Below are positions 11,085 through 20,778 of a DNA stretch of 64,000 nt, piece by piece (position 1 is the first letter of the stretch; every line of letters starts with the position of its first letter). The notes beneath the pieces are model-generated. The model ran no database searches. It was given only the letters and a program-made list of their open reading frames with translations, and was not told where the DNA came from. Made by a program: the position numbers and the translations under genes. Where the stretch lies: the NCBI RefSeq assembly GCF_030400225.1, contig NZ_VJYB01000001.1, positions 62,001 through 126,000 on the forward strand, given 5' to 3'. This stretch comes from Lactobacillus sp. UCMA15818 (lineage in GTDB: Bacteria > Bacillota > Bacilli > Lactobacillales > Lactobacillaceae).

Positions 11085-12278
11085 ATGGAAATAAAGAACA
11101 AAAAAAACAACAGTAATTCGACAGTTTTAAATAAGCATTTATTTTTAATTATGACAATTTCAGGTGCATTAATAGTGGCAAATATATATTATATTCAACC
11201 TTTATTGGCTCAGATTGCGCAATACTATCATGTATCAAAGGGTTATTCAAGTTTACTAGCTACTCTAACACAGGTTGGCTATGCTTTAGGATTGCTAATG
11301 ATTTTACCGTTAGCAGATATTATAGAAAAGCGAAAATTAATTCTTACGATGCTGCTAGGTGCTACCTTCTTTCTATTATTACTATTTTTTTCACCGACTA
11401 TATTAATTGCACTTATCGCATCTTTTGGAATTGGTTTTTGTTCTGTAGTACCGCAACTTCTAATACCTCTTGCCGTACAACTGAGTAAGCCAAACGAAAG
11501 AGGTAAGATAATTGGTAGCTTGATTGGAGGATTATTGATTGGAATCCTACTTTCGCGTGTAGTCAGTGGCTTTGTTGGTAAATACACGGTATGGAAAAAC
11601 ATGTATTTTATTGCAGCTTGTTTAATGTTTCTTCTTTGGATTGGGCTTCGCTTTTCACTTCCAAAAAATTATGGAGATTCAAGCGTAAAATACAGTGCAT
11701 CATTAACGTCAATGGTATCTTTAATCAAACGCTTTTCGGTTTTAAGAACATCTGCTATTGTTGGAGCCATGAGTTTCTTAGCATTTAGTTCATTTTGGAC
11801 CGCACTCACATTTTTACTTCAGGGTCAGCACTATCACTTGGGAAGTGATGCGACTGGATTATTTGGTTTGGTCGGTATAGTGGGTGCTCTTTTTTCTAAA
11901 ACTGCAGGCAAACTTTCGGATAGGAAAGGAACAAGGTTTACAATTGGGCTCAATATCCTTATCACTATAGCGGCTTATATCGTATTTAGTCTTTGGGGAT
12001 TTCAACTATGGGGACTTATTCTTGGCGTTATTTTATTAGACTTGGGTGTACAATCTAACAACGTCAGTAATCAAGCTCGGATCCATCAGCTGGGTGATCA
12101 AGTTCGCAATCGGGTAACATCCGTTTACATGGTATCTTATTTTTTAGGTGGCGCTCTAGGTTCATGGTTAGGTGCATTTAGTTTTCAATATTTCGGTTGG
12201 TTAGGTGTTTGTGTAGTCGGTCTAGTTAGCCAAATTATCGCAGGATGTGTACATCTGAGAAAATGCAAACCTATTTAG
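11085..12278 (+). CDS. MFS family transporter, probable drug/metabolite efflux
   Basis: This 397-residue protein has about 12 hydrophobic segments and the MFS loop 2-3 motif (PLADIIEKRKLI). After a basic N-terminal tail (MEIKNKKNNSN) the first span starts near residue 19. It fits the drug:H+ antiporter type with an N-terminal YYIQPLLAQIA block, as in YgaY-like proteins. The ATG is preceded by GATGAGGTTAAAAAGTA. The gene stands alone between the IS605 relic and an opposing yczE-like gene. The substrate is unknown. Confidence 0.85.
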   Translation: MEIKNKKNNSNSTVLNKHLFLIMTISGALIVANIYYIQPLLAQIAQYYHVSKGYSSLLATLTQVGYALGLLMILPLADIIEKRKLILTMLLGATFFLLLLFFSPTILIALIASFGIGFCSVVPQLLIPLAVQLSKPNERGKIIGSLIGGLLIGILLSRVVSGFVGKYTVWKNMYFIAACLMFLLWIGLRFSLPKNYGDSSVKYSASLTSMVSLIKRFSVLRTSAIVGAMSFLAFSSFWTALTFLLQGQHYHLGSDATGLFGLVGIVGALFSKTAGKLSDRKGTRFTIGLNILITIAAYIVFSLWGFQLWGLILGVILLDLGVQSNNVSNQARIHQLGDQVRNRVTSVYMVSYFLGGALGSWLGAFSFQYFGWLGVCVVGLVSQIIAGCVHLRKCKPI

Positions 12279-12288
12279 TTAGCAGCTT

Positions 12289-12951
12289 TTAGTCAATATC
12301 TTCGCTCAGCGACTTCCTTTTGTTTATTAAAAGATGTTCCCATAGATTTACCAATGGACCAACCAGCAGTACAGCTAGAATTGTCCCGATTCCAATTGCA
12401 GTAATGTGATTAATAAAGATTAAACTCAATCCAACTGAAATGATAATCATCGTTAAATCAAACCCAAATTTAGTTTTTCCAAATGAATATTTCAATTTCT
12501 TACAGAATACATTAACGATGCCATCTGGTGGGTTCAAAATGAAGTTGGCTTTAATCATCATAAAAACTCCCAGTGAAGTGAAGATAATCGCTAGCAGGGT
12601 AACTAGAATTTGTTCCCACAAAGCTTGCAAAATAATTTTTTCAATTCCGATTCTTAGGCCATAGAAATCAACAATCCAACCAAATACGAATGCCACAAAT
12701 AATTGAGAAACTATCTGCCATTCAATTCTCCATTGCAGACAAAGCTCAGTTAAGACAAAAATAATAAAAGTTAGTGTAGTGGCTTGACCTAAAGTAAACG
12801 GTAAAAACAGCGATAGAACTTGTGGCACGGATACTAAGGCACTAACACCTAATTTACCACAAGTAAAAAGAACTGTTCCCAATGCTAAGATATTCAGTCC
12901 GCCTATATATATAAATACGCGTAAATAGTTAAAGTGTTTCATAGTATTCAA
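12289..12951 (-). CDS. YczE/YitT-like integral membrane protein
   Basis: The 220-residue protein has about five to six membrane spans and the motif FILNPPDGIVN, characteristic of YczE-like membrane proteins. The role of this family is not well established. The annotated TTG start is spaced about ten bases from GAAGGGAAG; an ATG three codons later is possible but further from it. It diverges from a MerR-type regulator, which probably controls it. Confidence 0.75.
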   Translation of the reverse strand: MNTMKHFNYLRVFIYIGGLNILALGTVLFTCGKLGVSALVSVPQVLSLFLPFTLGQATTLTFIIFVLTELCLQWRIEWQIVSQLFVAFVFGWIVDFYGLRIGIEKIILQALWEQILVTLLAIIFTSLGVFMMIKANFILNPPDGIVNVFCKKLKYSFGKTKFGFDLTMIIISVGLSLIFINHITAIGIGTILAVLLVGPLVNLWEHLLINKRKSLSEDID

Positions 12952-13070
12952 TCTGTATCTTCCCTTCTTATTGTTGGCACGCTACAATATAAATTGAGTT
13001 ATCCTAGGGCCAAAAAATATTGTGAATTTATCATACCGCTTAGAGTGCGCTATAATGCAAGGAGATTTTT

Positions 13071-13448
13071 ATGAATTATTCAATCAACGAAACTAGTCAA
13101 TTAACTGGACTCAGTAAATACACATTGCGTTACTATGAAAAAGAAAAGGTAATTCCAGAAGTTAAGCGTGATTCAAGGGGATATCGCGTCTATACTGAAC
13201 AAGATATTGAATGGTTGACTTTTTTGTTGAATATTAGGCAAACTGGGATGCCCATCAGTAAAATCAAACAATTCTCACAGATGAGATTCAAGACTGAAAC
13301 AATTCCTGCTCGTCGACAGATGCTTTTAGAACACAAAGAAAGTATTATAAAGCAAGAGGAAAGACTCAAAAAGTCAATGGTAGCAATTGATGCCAAAATA
13401 AAGAGATATGAACATTATGTACAATTGCAAGCAGAACAAAATCCCTAG
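13071..13448 (+). CDS. MerR family transcriptional regulator
   Basis: The 125-residue regulator has the N-terminal winged helix of the MerR family (INETSQLTGLSKYTLRYYEKEKVI), then KRDSRGYRVYTEQDIEWL, and a C-terminal dimerisation coiled coil (about 80-118). It lacks the cysteine pattern of metal sensors and fits the small AdhR/YfmP-like group. The ATG follows CAAGGAGATTTTT. It diverges from the YczE-like gene. Confidence 0.9.
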   Translation: MNYSINETSQLTGLSKYTLRYYEKEKVIPEVKRDSRGYRVYTEQDIEWLTFLLNIRQTGMPISKIKQFSQMRFKTETIPARRQMLLEHKESIIKQEERLKKSMVAIDAKIKRYEHYVQLQAEQNP

Positions 13449-13545
13449 GACAAAGGAGCGTACCTCAATTTCGAGGGAGCACTACAGATTTTCAGTTTTG
13501 CCAAAAAGTAGATAAACAATGCAGAAAATGCTTTCATATAATAAA

Positions 13546-14682
13546 TCATAAATTTTTCTTTTTTAAAAAAATAACTAAAATAATAGAAATTAACACCCCG
13601 ATATTTCCTATCCATGCCAGAGAAAGCATTGGAAAAAATGAAATTATAGTACCACCTAAAACGGATCCCACAGCCATAGATATTTGGCTAACAGATTGAT
13701 TTAATCCAAGTATCATACTTGATTGTGACGGAACTAGTGATGCTAAGTTGGACAATTGCGCAGGTTGTACACTCCACACAGCAGCCGACCAAAAAAAGAG
13801 GAAAATAAAAATGCATAATGTGGAATTTGTAAAGATGGTCAGGAATGAGAGCGCAACAATATCACAAATCATACTCACCAGTAAGGTATTTATTACTCCA
13901 TATTTGTCGGCACAGTATCCGCCTATTTTTGATCCAACTAAACAGGCAATGCCAAATGCAAAAAGAGCTGATACCACCAAATTACTGTGAAGCTTTAATC
14001 CCTGTGTTAAAAAGGGAGATATATACACATATACTAAGGCATACCCACTAAGCCAAAAAAGGGTGATCAATAATCCGATTATTACTTTGGGATTTTTAAA
14101 CAACTTGAGCTGTTCTTTTATGGATGTGTTTTGATCATTTTCAACCTTGGGTATAAAAAAATATATTATAAAAATTGCAATTATACTTAATAGTGAGATA
14201 TCTAAAAAAACGCTCTGCCATCCAAATGAAGTTGACAACAACCGACCTATGGGAATTCCAATAATTAGAGCAATTGTAAAACCAATCGTAACTATTGCTA
14301 TTGAACTTGCTTTTTTGCCGAATGGTGCAATTTGACTAGCAATGCTTAGAATTATGACAACAGATATTCCTGCTCCCAACGCAACGATTATTCTAGAAAT
14401 TGTAAATAAGACAACACTTGAAGCAAAATAGGAAAGAATATTTCCAAGTATGAAAATTGCAAATGAACACATGATTATTTTCTTTCTATCAATTTTAGCT
14501 GTTAAAGATACAATTATTGGTGTAACAATCGCATATACTAAGGCGTAAACTGTCGTAAATTGGCCAGCAGAGGCAACTGATATCCTCATTGAAACAGCTA
14601 TTTGATCTAAAAACCCTGATGTAACAAATTGCGAGGAACCTATAAGGAAACTAATTAGTGCTAGAATATATATTCTCCACAT
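13546..14682 (-). CDS. MFS transporter of the AraJ/YdhP efflux type
   Basis: The preferred start is the ATG at 14682 (MWRIYILALISFLIG), nine bases after AAAGG, giving 378 residues; a longer in-frame start exists but has no site. There are about 12 spans, with loop 2-3 containing TAKIDRKKIIM. The family exports sugars, arabinose-like compounds or drugs. The gene diverges from an HxlR-type regulator with which it probably forms a substrate-induced efflux unit. Confidence 0.88.
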   Translation of the reverse strand: MWRIYILALISFLIGSSQFVTSGFLDQIAVSMRISVASAGQFTTVYALVYAIVTPIIVSLTAKIDRKKIIMCSFAIFILGNILSYFASSVVLFTISRIIVALGAGISVVIILSIASQIAPFGKKASSIAIVTIGFTIALIIGIPIGRLLSTSFGWQSVFLDISLLSIIAIFIIYFFIPKVENDQNTSIKEQLKLFKNPKVIIGLLITLFWLSGYALVYVYISPFLTQGLKLHSNLVVSALFAFGIACLVGSKIGGYCADKYGVINTLLVSMICDIVALSFLTIFTNSTLCIFIFLFFWSAAVWSVQPAQLSNLASLVPSQSSMILGLNQSVSQISMAVGSVLGGTIISFFPMLSLAWIGNIGVLISIILVIFLKKKNL

Positions 14683-14736
14683 ACAAAAATCAACCTTTCT
14701 TGTTCTTACTACAATTATGATATACACTGGCAACAA

Positions 14737-14765
14737 GAAAAGTAAGTATGCACTTTAAAGTAGTA
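14737..14765. promoter_or_regulatory. Divergent operator between MFS and HxlR genes
   Basis: The sequence AGTATGCACTTTAAAGTAGTATACT contains an inverted ACTTTAAAGT core within GTAT...GTATAC arms. It overlaps the start region shared by both divergent genes, which is where HxlR-type regulators usually bind. Confidence 0.45.
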
Positions 14766-14787
14766 TACTATCGAAAAGGAGAGTATT

Positions 14788-15126
14788 ATGAAAAAATGGT
14801 CCAAAGATGAGGGAAATTGTTCTATCTCTTATACACTATCTGTTGCTGGTGGACGTTGGAAGTGGTTAATTCTATATAAATTATTTAGTAAAGGTGTCCT
14901 TCGTTATGGAGAATTAAAGAAAGAACTGCCTTCTATTACACATAAAATGTTAAGTCAAATCCTTAAAGAATTGCATTCCGACAAATTAATTGAACGAAAA
15001 TCATATGATCAGGTTCCACCTAAGGTTGAGTACAGGCTTAATGAAAAGGGTAAAAGTTTAATTCCTATTTTAAAAATGATGGCTGATTGGGGAAAGAAAA
15101 ATAATCCTAAAAACCACGAGAAGTAA
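14788..15126 (+). CDS. HxlR family transcriptional regulator
   Basis: The 112-residue winged-helix protein matches the HxlR family: an N-terminal Cys near CSISYTLSVAGGRWKWLIL, then the recognition region LPSITHKMLSQILKELHSDKLIER, then the wing YDQVPPKVEYRLNEKG. Many HxlR regulators sense oxidants or reactive carbonyls through that cysteine. The ATG follows AAAAGGAGAGTATT. It diverges from the AraJ-like efflux gene. An IS605-type end begins directly at its stop codon. Confidence 0.92.
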   Translation: MKKWSKDEGNCSISYTLSVAGGRWKWLILYKLFSKGVLRYGELKKELPSITHKMLSQILKELHSDKLIERKSYDQVPPKVEYRLNEKGKSLIPILKMMADWGKKNNPKNHEK

Positions 15127-15152
15127 TGTGACTTAAGTCGGCAATAAAGTAC
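15126..15152 (-). mobile_element. Solitary IS605-type end relic
   Basis: ATGTGACTTAAGTCGGCAAT and the following AAAGTACC repeat the end found at 10448-10475 with only a few substitutions. No transposase gene is adjacent, so it is a solo end left by deletion or by a nonautonomous copy. It starts at the last base of the HxlR gene. Confidence 0.5.
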
Positions 15153-15186
15153 CAATATAAGTCACTTACGAGAAAGATAAGGTGAT

Positions 15187-15312
15187 ATGATGGTTCAAAA
15201 ATCAATGACGACTATCAGAAAATCACCAAATAAAATTAAATTTAACAATATTCTCCTTATGCTTGTTCCACTAAATGAGAGAGATAACTGTGCTGAGATT
15301 AAAAGCTGCTAA
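15187..15312 (+). CDS. Short hypothetical ORF
   Basis: A 41-codon frame (MMVQKSMTTIRKSPNKIKF at its start) has a reasonable AAGGTGAT site and ends within a terminator stem. It is basic at the N terminus with a hydrophobic patch (NILLMLVPL). No family is recognised; it may be a remnant associated with the adjacent transposon end. Confidence 0.25.
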   Translation: MMVQKSMTTIRKSPNKIKFNNILLMLVPLNERDNCAEIKSC

Positions 15313-15330
15313 GATTTGAGCGGCTTTTTT
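15304..15330 (+). terminator. Rho-independent terminator
   Basis: AGCTGCT pairs with AGCGGCT (one G-U pair) around AAGATTTG and is followed by six T. From here to 15549 I see only AT-rich sequence with no gene. Confidence 0.65.
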
Positions 15331-15549
15331 GTTTCTTTCAGTTCAACAAGTTCTTGTTTATAGCTAGAAAAGGGACTGTGCTGCTGCTTAGCTAAGTTTA
15401 AATTAACCACGCAGGATAAACAATGTTACATGACAAATCTTTGTTTCAATCATCAAATACTTATAGACACTTAAAAGTCATTTTTTTGTTGTTTGAAAAG
15501 GACTTTTTACTTAATAAAAATGATAAAATTCTTTTGAGGTGAAAATAAT

Positions 15550-16320
15550 ATGAATCAAGCAAGCAGGCTTTTAATAATAAAACAGATGCTAAATGAAAAA
15601 GATGAATTGACCACAAAAGATTTAGCGGAATATTTTAAAATTTCATTTGATACTGTGCGCAGAGATGTTTTGAGATTGGCCTCAACTGGTCAAGCTGTTC
15701 GTTTTCATGGGGGAATAATGAATAATAATCTGAATGGTGTGCCTGGATATCGTACACGCTCACATGTTCAATCCTCAATCAAGTCAAGTATGGCAGCTAT
15801 TGCTGAGCAGATGGTAATACCTAAAAGACTATATTTTATTGGAGCATCAACAACTCTTGTGTTATTGTGCCAACTTCTAAATAAGAAGAACATAACAGTA
15901 ATTACAAATTCTATAGATAATGCACTGAATTTATCTCAAAACACACTTCCTCGAGTTGAGTTACTTGGTGGCCAATTAGATAAGGGCAATCGTTATACTC
16001 ACTCACTAGAAACTTTGACACAATTAGATTCTTTCACATTCGATACTATCTTTGTCGGCACATCAAGAGTATGTGAAGAGGGTGTTTATGTAGTTGATAA
16101 AGATGATGCGGTTATTTTAAAAAAAGCCATTATGCGATCCAAAAAAGTTATTGTCATTGCTGAACAGTATAAGTTTAACTCAGAACAATCATCACCTTAC
16201 AAGTTGGCTGACTGTTCTCAAATTGATGTACTTATTACAGATAATAAATTGTCCGAAGCATATAAAAAATGGTTTAAAAAAACTATTGAAGTAAAATATA
16301 TCAAAACTAAGGAGGAATAA
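15550..16320 (+). CDS. DeoR family transcriptional regulator
   Basis: The 256-residue protein has a DeoR-type HTH (TTKDLAEYFKISFDTVRRDV, about 22-41) and then a DeoR C-terminal sensor domain that binds phosphorylated sugars. The sensor shows VRFHGG, the FIGASTT loop and TNSIDNAL. The ATG follows GAGGTGAAAATAAT. It is co-transcribed with a HAD phosphatase gene two bases downstream. Such pairs usually regulate sugar phosphate metabolism; the effector is unknown. Confidence 0.9.
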   Translation: MNQASRLLIIKQMLNEKDELTTKDLAEYFKISFDTVRRDVLRLASTGQAVRFHGGIMNNNLNGVPGYRTRSHVQSSIKSSMAAIAEQMVIPKRLYFIGASTTLVLLCQLLNKKNITVITNSIDNALNLSQNTLPRVELLGGQLDKGNRYTHSLETLTQLDSFTFDTIFVGTSRVCEEGVYVVDKDDAVILKKAIMRSKKVIVIAEQYKFNSEQSSPYKLADCSQIDVLITDNKLSEAYKKWFKKTIEVKYIKTKEE

Positions 16321-16322
16321 TA

Positions 16323-17123
16323 ATGATTAAGCATATTTTTCTTGACATGGATAATACTTTGTTAAATTCTCAAGGAAGAATCAGTTACTCAACTATTAAT
16401 TTCTTAAGGGAAACAAGAATTCCGGTTACGTTGGTTTCTGCTAGAGCACCAATGGAAATGGATTTCGCTATTAAAAACTTAGCTTTAAGAAATGCCCAGG
16501 TATCATTTAACGGAGGTCTAATTTTTGAAAAGAAACAAAGTGAAAAGGAGAAAATTTTTTCATTACCTCTTGAGTATGCTGATGCTTATAAAATGCTAAA
16601 TCTAATTACTATTAATTATCCAGAGATATCAATTAGCTGGTATACAAGAAATGCATGGTATACCTCACAAATTGATAGAGGAACCCGTTATGAATCTAAC
16701 CTGACTGGATTTCAACCTGAATTACTAAAAAGTATCAGTAAGGAAAATTTAAGAAACAATTCAATTTATAAGATAATGATTATTTGTTTTGATAATGAAA
16801 AATTGAAAAAGATTGCGAAAGTAATTAGTGAATTATCTTTGAATATATGTGCCAAATTTTCTGGACAAAGTTACTTGGAGATAACTAGTTCTAATGCAAC
16901 TAAAAATAATGCAATCGCATATATTCAATCCAGTAAGAATTTAAAAAAAGAGGAGTTAGCGGCCTTTGGCGATGGTCAAAATGATATTGAAATGTTCAAG
17001 GCGGTTGGAACCCCAATTGCAATGGAGAATGCATCAATCGACGTAAAAAAGTGTGCGAAATTCGTTACACTATCAAATGATGAAGATGGAGTAATGTACG
17101 GAATTAAAAAGTATATTCTATAA
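16323..17123 (+). CDS. HAD-IIB (Cof-type) phosphatase
   Basis: The 266-residue haloacid-dehalogenase-type hydrolase starts MIKHIFLDMDNTLLNS, with nucleophile Asp8 and acid Asp10. The C-terminal acidic motif is FGDGQNDIEMF. Between them lies the large Cof-type C2 cap. These enzymes dephosphorylate sugar phosphates and related metabolites. Its start sits two bases past the DeoR stop with AAGGAGG inside the end of that gene, so the pair is translationally coupled. Confidence 0.9.
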   Translation: MIKHIFLDMDNTLLNSQGRISYSTINFLRETRIPVTLVSARAPMEMDFAIKNLALRNAQVSFNGGLIFEKKQSEKEKIFSLPLEYADAYKMLNLITINYPEISISWYTRNAWYTSQIDRGTRYESNLTGFQPELLKSISKENLRNNSIYKIMIICFDNEKLKKIAKVISELSLNICAKFSGQSYLEITSSNATKNNAIAYIQSSKNLKKEELAAFGDGQNDIEMFKAVGTPIAMENASIDVKKCAKFVTLSNDEDGVMYGIKKYIL

Positions 17124-17300
17124 GAAAGTACTAATTTGATAATTATTGACACAAATAAAGTGCAGTTAGAGTCTAGAAAAGGGTTGCTTATGTCTCATTT
17201 GATTAAATAATCTTGTTCAGTATCTTAGCTTATAATTTAAAATACGTAAAGTTTAAGGATTAATTAAAAGTTTCATTATATGGATTATCATTTTTTCTAT

Positions 17301-17336
17301 CTTCGTTATAGGTAATGCCTATATATAATGATTAAA
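17301..17336 (+). promoter_or_regulatory. metE promoter with perfect inverted repeat
   Basis: TATAGGTAATGCCTATA (17307-17323) is a perfect 6-5-6 inverted repeat that abuts a TATAAT -10 box at 17324-17329. The repeat fills the spacer between -10 and the expected -35, where no good -35 is seen, as in activator-dependent promoters. It resembles LysR-type (MtaR/CmbR-like) methionine-regulator sites. No T-box or S-box structure was recognised in the leader. Confidence 0.55.
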
Positions 17337-17408
17337 AAAAACAATTATTAAAAAAATTTTTTTCATGTTAGAGTAGGAAACAATAAATACATGAAGGAGT
17401 CTTCTTAG

Positions 17409-19679
17409 ATGACAACAACAATTATTGGTTTCCCTCGAATCGGAGCTCAACGTGAACTGAAATTTGCAACTGAGAAATATTTTCGTAAACAAATAACTGC
17501 AACAGAATTAACACAAATTGGTAAGGATTTGCGCAAGCGTCATTGGCTAGAATTGCAGAATGCAGGGATTGATCAAATTCCCAGTAATGATTTTTCCTTT
17601 TATGATAATCTATTAGATACTGCTTTTTTGTTTAATGCACTTCCAGCAGCAATCGCAAATGCGCCATTGTCAGACTTTGACAAATACTTTGCGTTAGCTC
17701 GTGGATATCAGGGGTCTGCAGGTGATTTCAAAGCATGGCCAATGAAAAAATGGTTTAATACCAATTATCATTATCTTGTCCCACAGTTAACCAACAATAC
17801 TGCCTTTCGCTATCATGGTGGGAAAATCAGAGATGAATTTCTTGAAGCAAAGGAGCTTGGAATAACAACTCGGCCTACTATTATTGGGCCATTCACACTT
17901 TTGCAGCTTTCTGAACTTGATGATACTGTAGCAGCCGAAGATTTTACTCAAGATCTATTAACTGCTTACGGCGATTTGTTCAGCGATCTAGCTGCAAACG
18001 GTGCCGAATGGATCCAGATTGATGAACCATCTCTTGTTTATGATTTAACAGATGGTCAAATTCAATGGGTTTGCGACTTCTATCAGCAGCTGCTTTCTAA
18101 GAAGGGTGTAGCCAAAATATTACTTCAGACTTATTTTGGTGATATTCGTGATATTTATCATCAAGTGCTAAACCTTGACTTTGATGGAATTGGTCTTGAT
18201 TTCATTGAAGGTAAAGAAAGCAAAAAACTTGTTGAGTCAGGCTTTCCAGCAGATAAAGTTTTGTTTGCAGGAGTCGTCAATGGAAAGAATATTTGGCGTA
18301 ATAATTATCAGCAGACTTTAAATTTATTGCAAGAGCTACCAGTTGAAAAACTTGTTTTGTCAACTTCTTGTTCACTGTTACATGTTCCTTATACAGTTGC
18401 AACTGAACAGTTCAAGCCAGATATTAAGAAACATTTTGCTTTTGCAAACGAAAAGTTAACTGAATTAAATGAACTTAATTTATTACAGCAAAATAAACAG
18501 TTGGATCTGTTACAAAAAAATCAGCAATTATTTGCAACTCCTAGAGTTGAAGAAAACTTAGAACTCCACCACCAGATTGAGAAATTAACTGAAACAGATT
18601 TTGTCCGTAAACCTGATTTTGAGGAGCGGAAGAAACAACAAGAAAACGCTCTGAATTTACCACTCTTACCAACAACGACAATTGGTTCTTTTCCACAGAC
18701 TAAACCAGTTAAACATGCGCGTGTTGCACTGCGTAAAGGTGAAATTACCCAAGACGAGTATGATGAATTTATCAAGCAACATATTCAGGAATGGATTAAA
18801 TGGCAAGAAGATGTTGGCTTTGATGTTCTTGTTCATGGTGAGTTTGAACGCAATGATATGGTTGAATATTTTGGGCAGCATCTATCCGGTTATCTTTTTA
18901 CAAAAAATGGTTGGGTCCAATCCTATGGAACAAGAGCTGTCAAGCCGCCGATTATTTGGGGAGATGTTAGCCGTAAAGAGCCGATTACAGTTAAGTGGTC
19001 TGCCTATGCGCAGAGCCTTACTGATAAACCTGTCAAGGGGATGTTGACTGGTCCAGTAACGATTTTGAATTGGTCATTTCCACGCGAAGATATTTCCTTA
19101 GAAGAATCAACGCTGCAGATTGCTTTGGCAATTCAAGCTGAAGTTTTAGATCTGGAAAAGCATGGAATTACCATAATTCAGATTGATGAAGCCGCATTAC
19201 GTGAGAAACTTCCCTTACGTAAGAGTGACTGGAATAGCGAGTATCTCAATTGGGCTATTCCTGCCTTTCGTTTGGTTCATAGCAAAGTTCAGGCAACAAC
19301 TCAAATTCATACACATATGTGCTACAGTGAATTTGGTGATATCATTCATGCGATTGATCAAATGGATGCAGATGTCATTTCGTTTGAAGCATCTCGTTCT
19401 AATCTAGAGATTTTGCAGCAACTACAAGATCAACATTTTAAAACACTTGTTGGTCCAGGAGTGTATGATATTCATTCGCCTAGAGTACCCGCAAAAACTG
19501 AAATTATTAATGAATTGCATCAAATTTTGGCAAAGGTTCCCCAACAGAATATTTGGGTAAATCCTGATTGCGGGTTAAAGACTCGTGGTGAAAGTGAAAC
19601 AAAAGCTAGCTTGGTGAATTTAACTGAGGCAACACGGCAGGTTCGAAGGGAGTTAGGATATGGACAAAGTATTGACTAA
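17409..19679 (+). CDS. metE: Cobalamin-independent methionine synthase
   Basis: MetE (756 residues) transfers the methyl group of 5-methyltetrahydrofolate (triglutamate) to homocysteine, making methionine. It has the usual two-barrel arrangement: N-terminal [18 protein letters not shown] and C-terminal catalytic domain from about residue 430 ([19 protein letters not shown]). Zinc ligands are visible as His636 and Cys638 in HTHMCYSEF and Cys721 in NPDCGLKTR. The ATG follows AAGGAGTCTTCTTAG. It overlaps metF by 20 bases, so the methyl donor is made by the adjacent gene product. Confidence 0.97.
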   Translation: MTTTIIGFPRIGAQRELKFATEKYFRKQITATELTQIGKDLRKRHWLELQNAGIDQIPSNDFSFYDNLLDTAFLFNALPAAIANAPLSDFDKYFALARGYQGSAGDFKAWPMKKWFNTNYHYLVPQLTNNTAFRYHGGKIRDEFLEAKELGITTRPTIIGPFTLLQLSELDDTVAAEDFTQDLLTAYGDLFSDLAANGAEWIQIDEPSLVYDLTDGQIQWVCDFYQQLLSKKGVAKILLQTYFGDIRDIYHQVLNLDFDGIGLDFIEGKESKKLVESGFPADKVLFAGVVNGKNIWRNNYQQTLNLLQELPVEKLVLSTSCSLLHVPYTVATEQFKPDIKKHFAFANEKLTELNELNLLQQNKQLDLLQKNQQLFATPRVEENLELHHQIEKLTETDFVRKPDFEERKKQQENALNLPLLPTTTIGSFPQTKPVKHARVALRKGEITQDEYDEFIKQHIQEWIKWQEDVGFDVLVHGEFERNDMVEYFGQHLSGYLFTKNGWVQSYGTRAVKPPIIWGDVSRKEPITVKWSAYAQSLTDKPVKGMLTGPVTILNWSFPREDISLEESTLQIALAIQAEVLDLEKHGITIIQIDEAALREKLPLRKSDWNSEYLNWAIPAFRLVHSKVQATTQIHTHMCYSEFGDIIHAIDQMDADVISFEASRSNLEILQQLQDQHFKTLVGPGVYDIHSPRVPAKTEIINELHQILAKVPQQNIWVNPDCGLKTRGESETKASLVNLTEATRQVRRELGYGQSID

Positions 19680-20517
19680 GCCACATCTGTCTTTCGAGGT
19701 ATTCCCACCGTCAGCCAGTGTTCCAAACGAAAAAATCTATCAAACTGTACAATCTCTTGGTGATTTGCAGCCAGAATTCATCAGTGTTACTTGCAACAAT
19801 AAAAAATTAAATTTTAATGATTCAACTTTGAAGATTGCTTCATATGTTGAAAATGAGCTCCAATTACCAGGAGTCGTCCATTTAACTGCACGTTATTTTG
19901 ACAAAAATCAAATTGATTATATTCTTGCAGAATTAAAAAGGCTTGGAATCAACAATATTTTGGCTTTGCGTGGTGATTTGGTACCAGGCAAAGAACCTAA
20001 GAATGACTTCAAATATGCAAGTGACTTAATTGAGTACATTAAACAAAAAGATAGTAATTTCAAGATTTTTGGAGCCTGTTACCCTGAAGGTCATCCAGAA
20101 TCTCCTGATAAAGTGACCGATATTAGGAGGCTGCAAACAAAAGTAGCTGCTGGTTGTGATTGTCTAATAACACAGATGTTCTTTTCCAATGAAACTTTTT
20201 ACCAATTTCAAGAAGACTGTGCATTAGCTAATATTAATGTTCCGATACTTGCTGGTATTATGCCAATTGTTAATCGTTCGCAAGCGCTTCATGTAATTCA
20301 AAGTAGCGCTAGTTATTTACCAAAGAAATTCGTGACAATGCTTGATAGATACAAAACTAATCCAGCTGCACTTAAAGCTGCCGGGCTTGCTTATGCAATT
20401 AACCAGATTGTTGATTTGGTAACACAGAATGTAGATGGTATACATCTGTATACAATGAATCATCCTGATGTTGCACGTCATATTTATCAGGAAACGCAAA
20501 CATTATTTGCAATGTAA
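19660..20517 (+). CDS. metF: Methylenetetrahydrofolate reductase
   Basis: This 285-residue flavoenzyme reduces 5,10-methylene-THF to 5-methyl-THF, the donor used by MetE. Family motifs are [10 protein letters not shown] near the N terminus, the ALRGD loop ([13 protein letters not shown]), and [10 protein letters not shown]. The start lies inside the end of metE, 20 bases before its stop, with AGGGAG upstream, giving a coupled metE-metF operon. Confidence 0.96.
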   Translation: MDKVLTKPHLSFEVFPPSASVPNEKIYQTVQSLGDLQPEFISVTCNNKKLNFNDSTLKIASYVENELQLPGVVHLTARYFDKNQIDYILAELKRLGINNILALRGDLVPGKEPKNDFKYASDLIEYIKQKDSNFKIFGACYPEGHPESPDKVTDIRRLQTKVAAGCDCLITQMFFSNETFYQFQEDCALANINVPILAGIMPIVNRSQALHVIQSSASYLPKKFVTMLDRYKTNPAALKAAGLAYAINQIVDLVTQNVDGIHLYTMNHPDVARHIYQETQTLFAM

Positions 20518-20604
20518 TGCAATAATTTGTAAACTCGGAGTAGAGGATAAATATGATCATCCCGAACCTATAGATAATGAGCATTCAAAACTAAAGGAGA
20601 AAAA

Positions 20605-20778
20605 TTGATAATTGAGACAGAGCGACTAGACTTGATACCACTGACGGTGGCACAGTATCGTCATTGGATAAATAATGTTTCCCTCTTAGAAAAAGAATTA
20701 AAATGTAGCTATCAAGCTGAGCCTCTTGAAGGTGTATTCTTAAATATTTTGAGAAAACAGGTGGATTTATTACGGTAA
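20605..20778 (+). pseudogene. GNAT acetyltransferase N-terminal fragment
   Basis: From a TTG start with AAAGGAG upstream, 57 codons read MIIETERLDLIPLTVAQYR and onward, the typical first strand and helix of RimJ/RimL-like acetyltransferases (usual length about 170). Near 20757 the sequence switches to a LacI-type regulator in another frame and the GNAT frame soon stops. A deletion has joined two unrelated genes. Confidence 0.7.

Noticed and set aside
17124-17408. T-box or SAM riboswitch before metE
   Set aside because: No GGTGG-type T-box, S-box or SMK-box core and no leader terminator were found.
18682-19047. 121-codon alternate frame within metE
   Set aside because: Shadow of metE; no start signals and no family resemblance.
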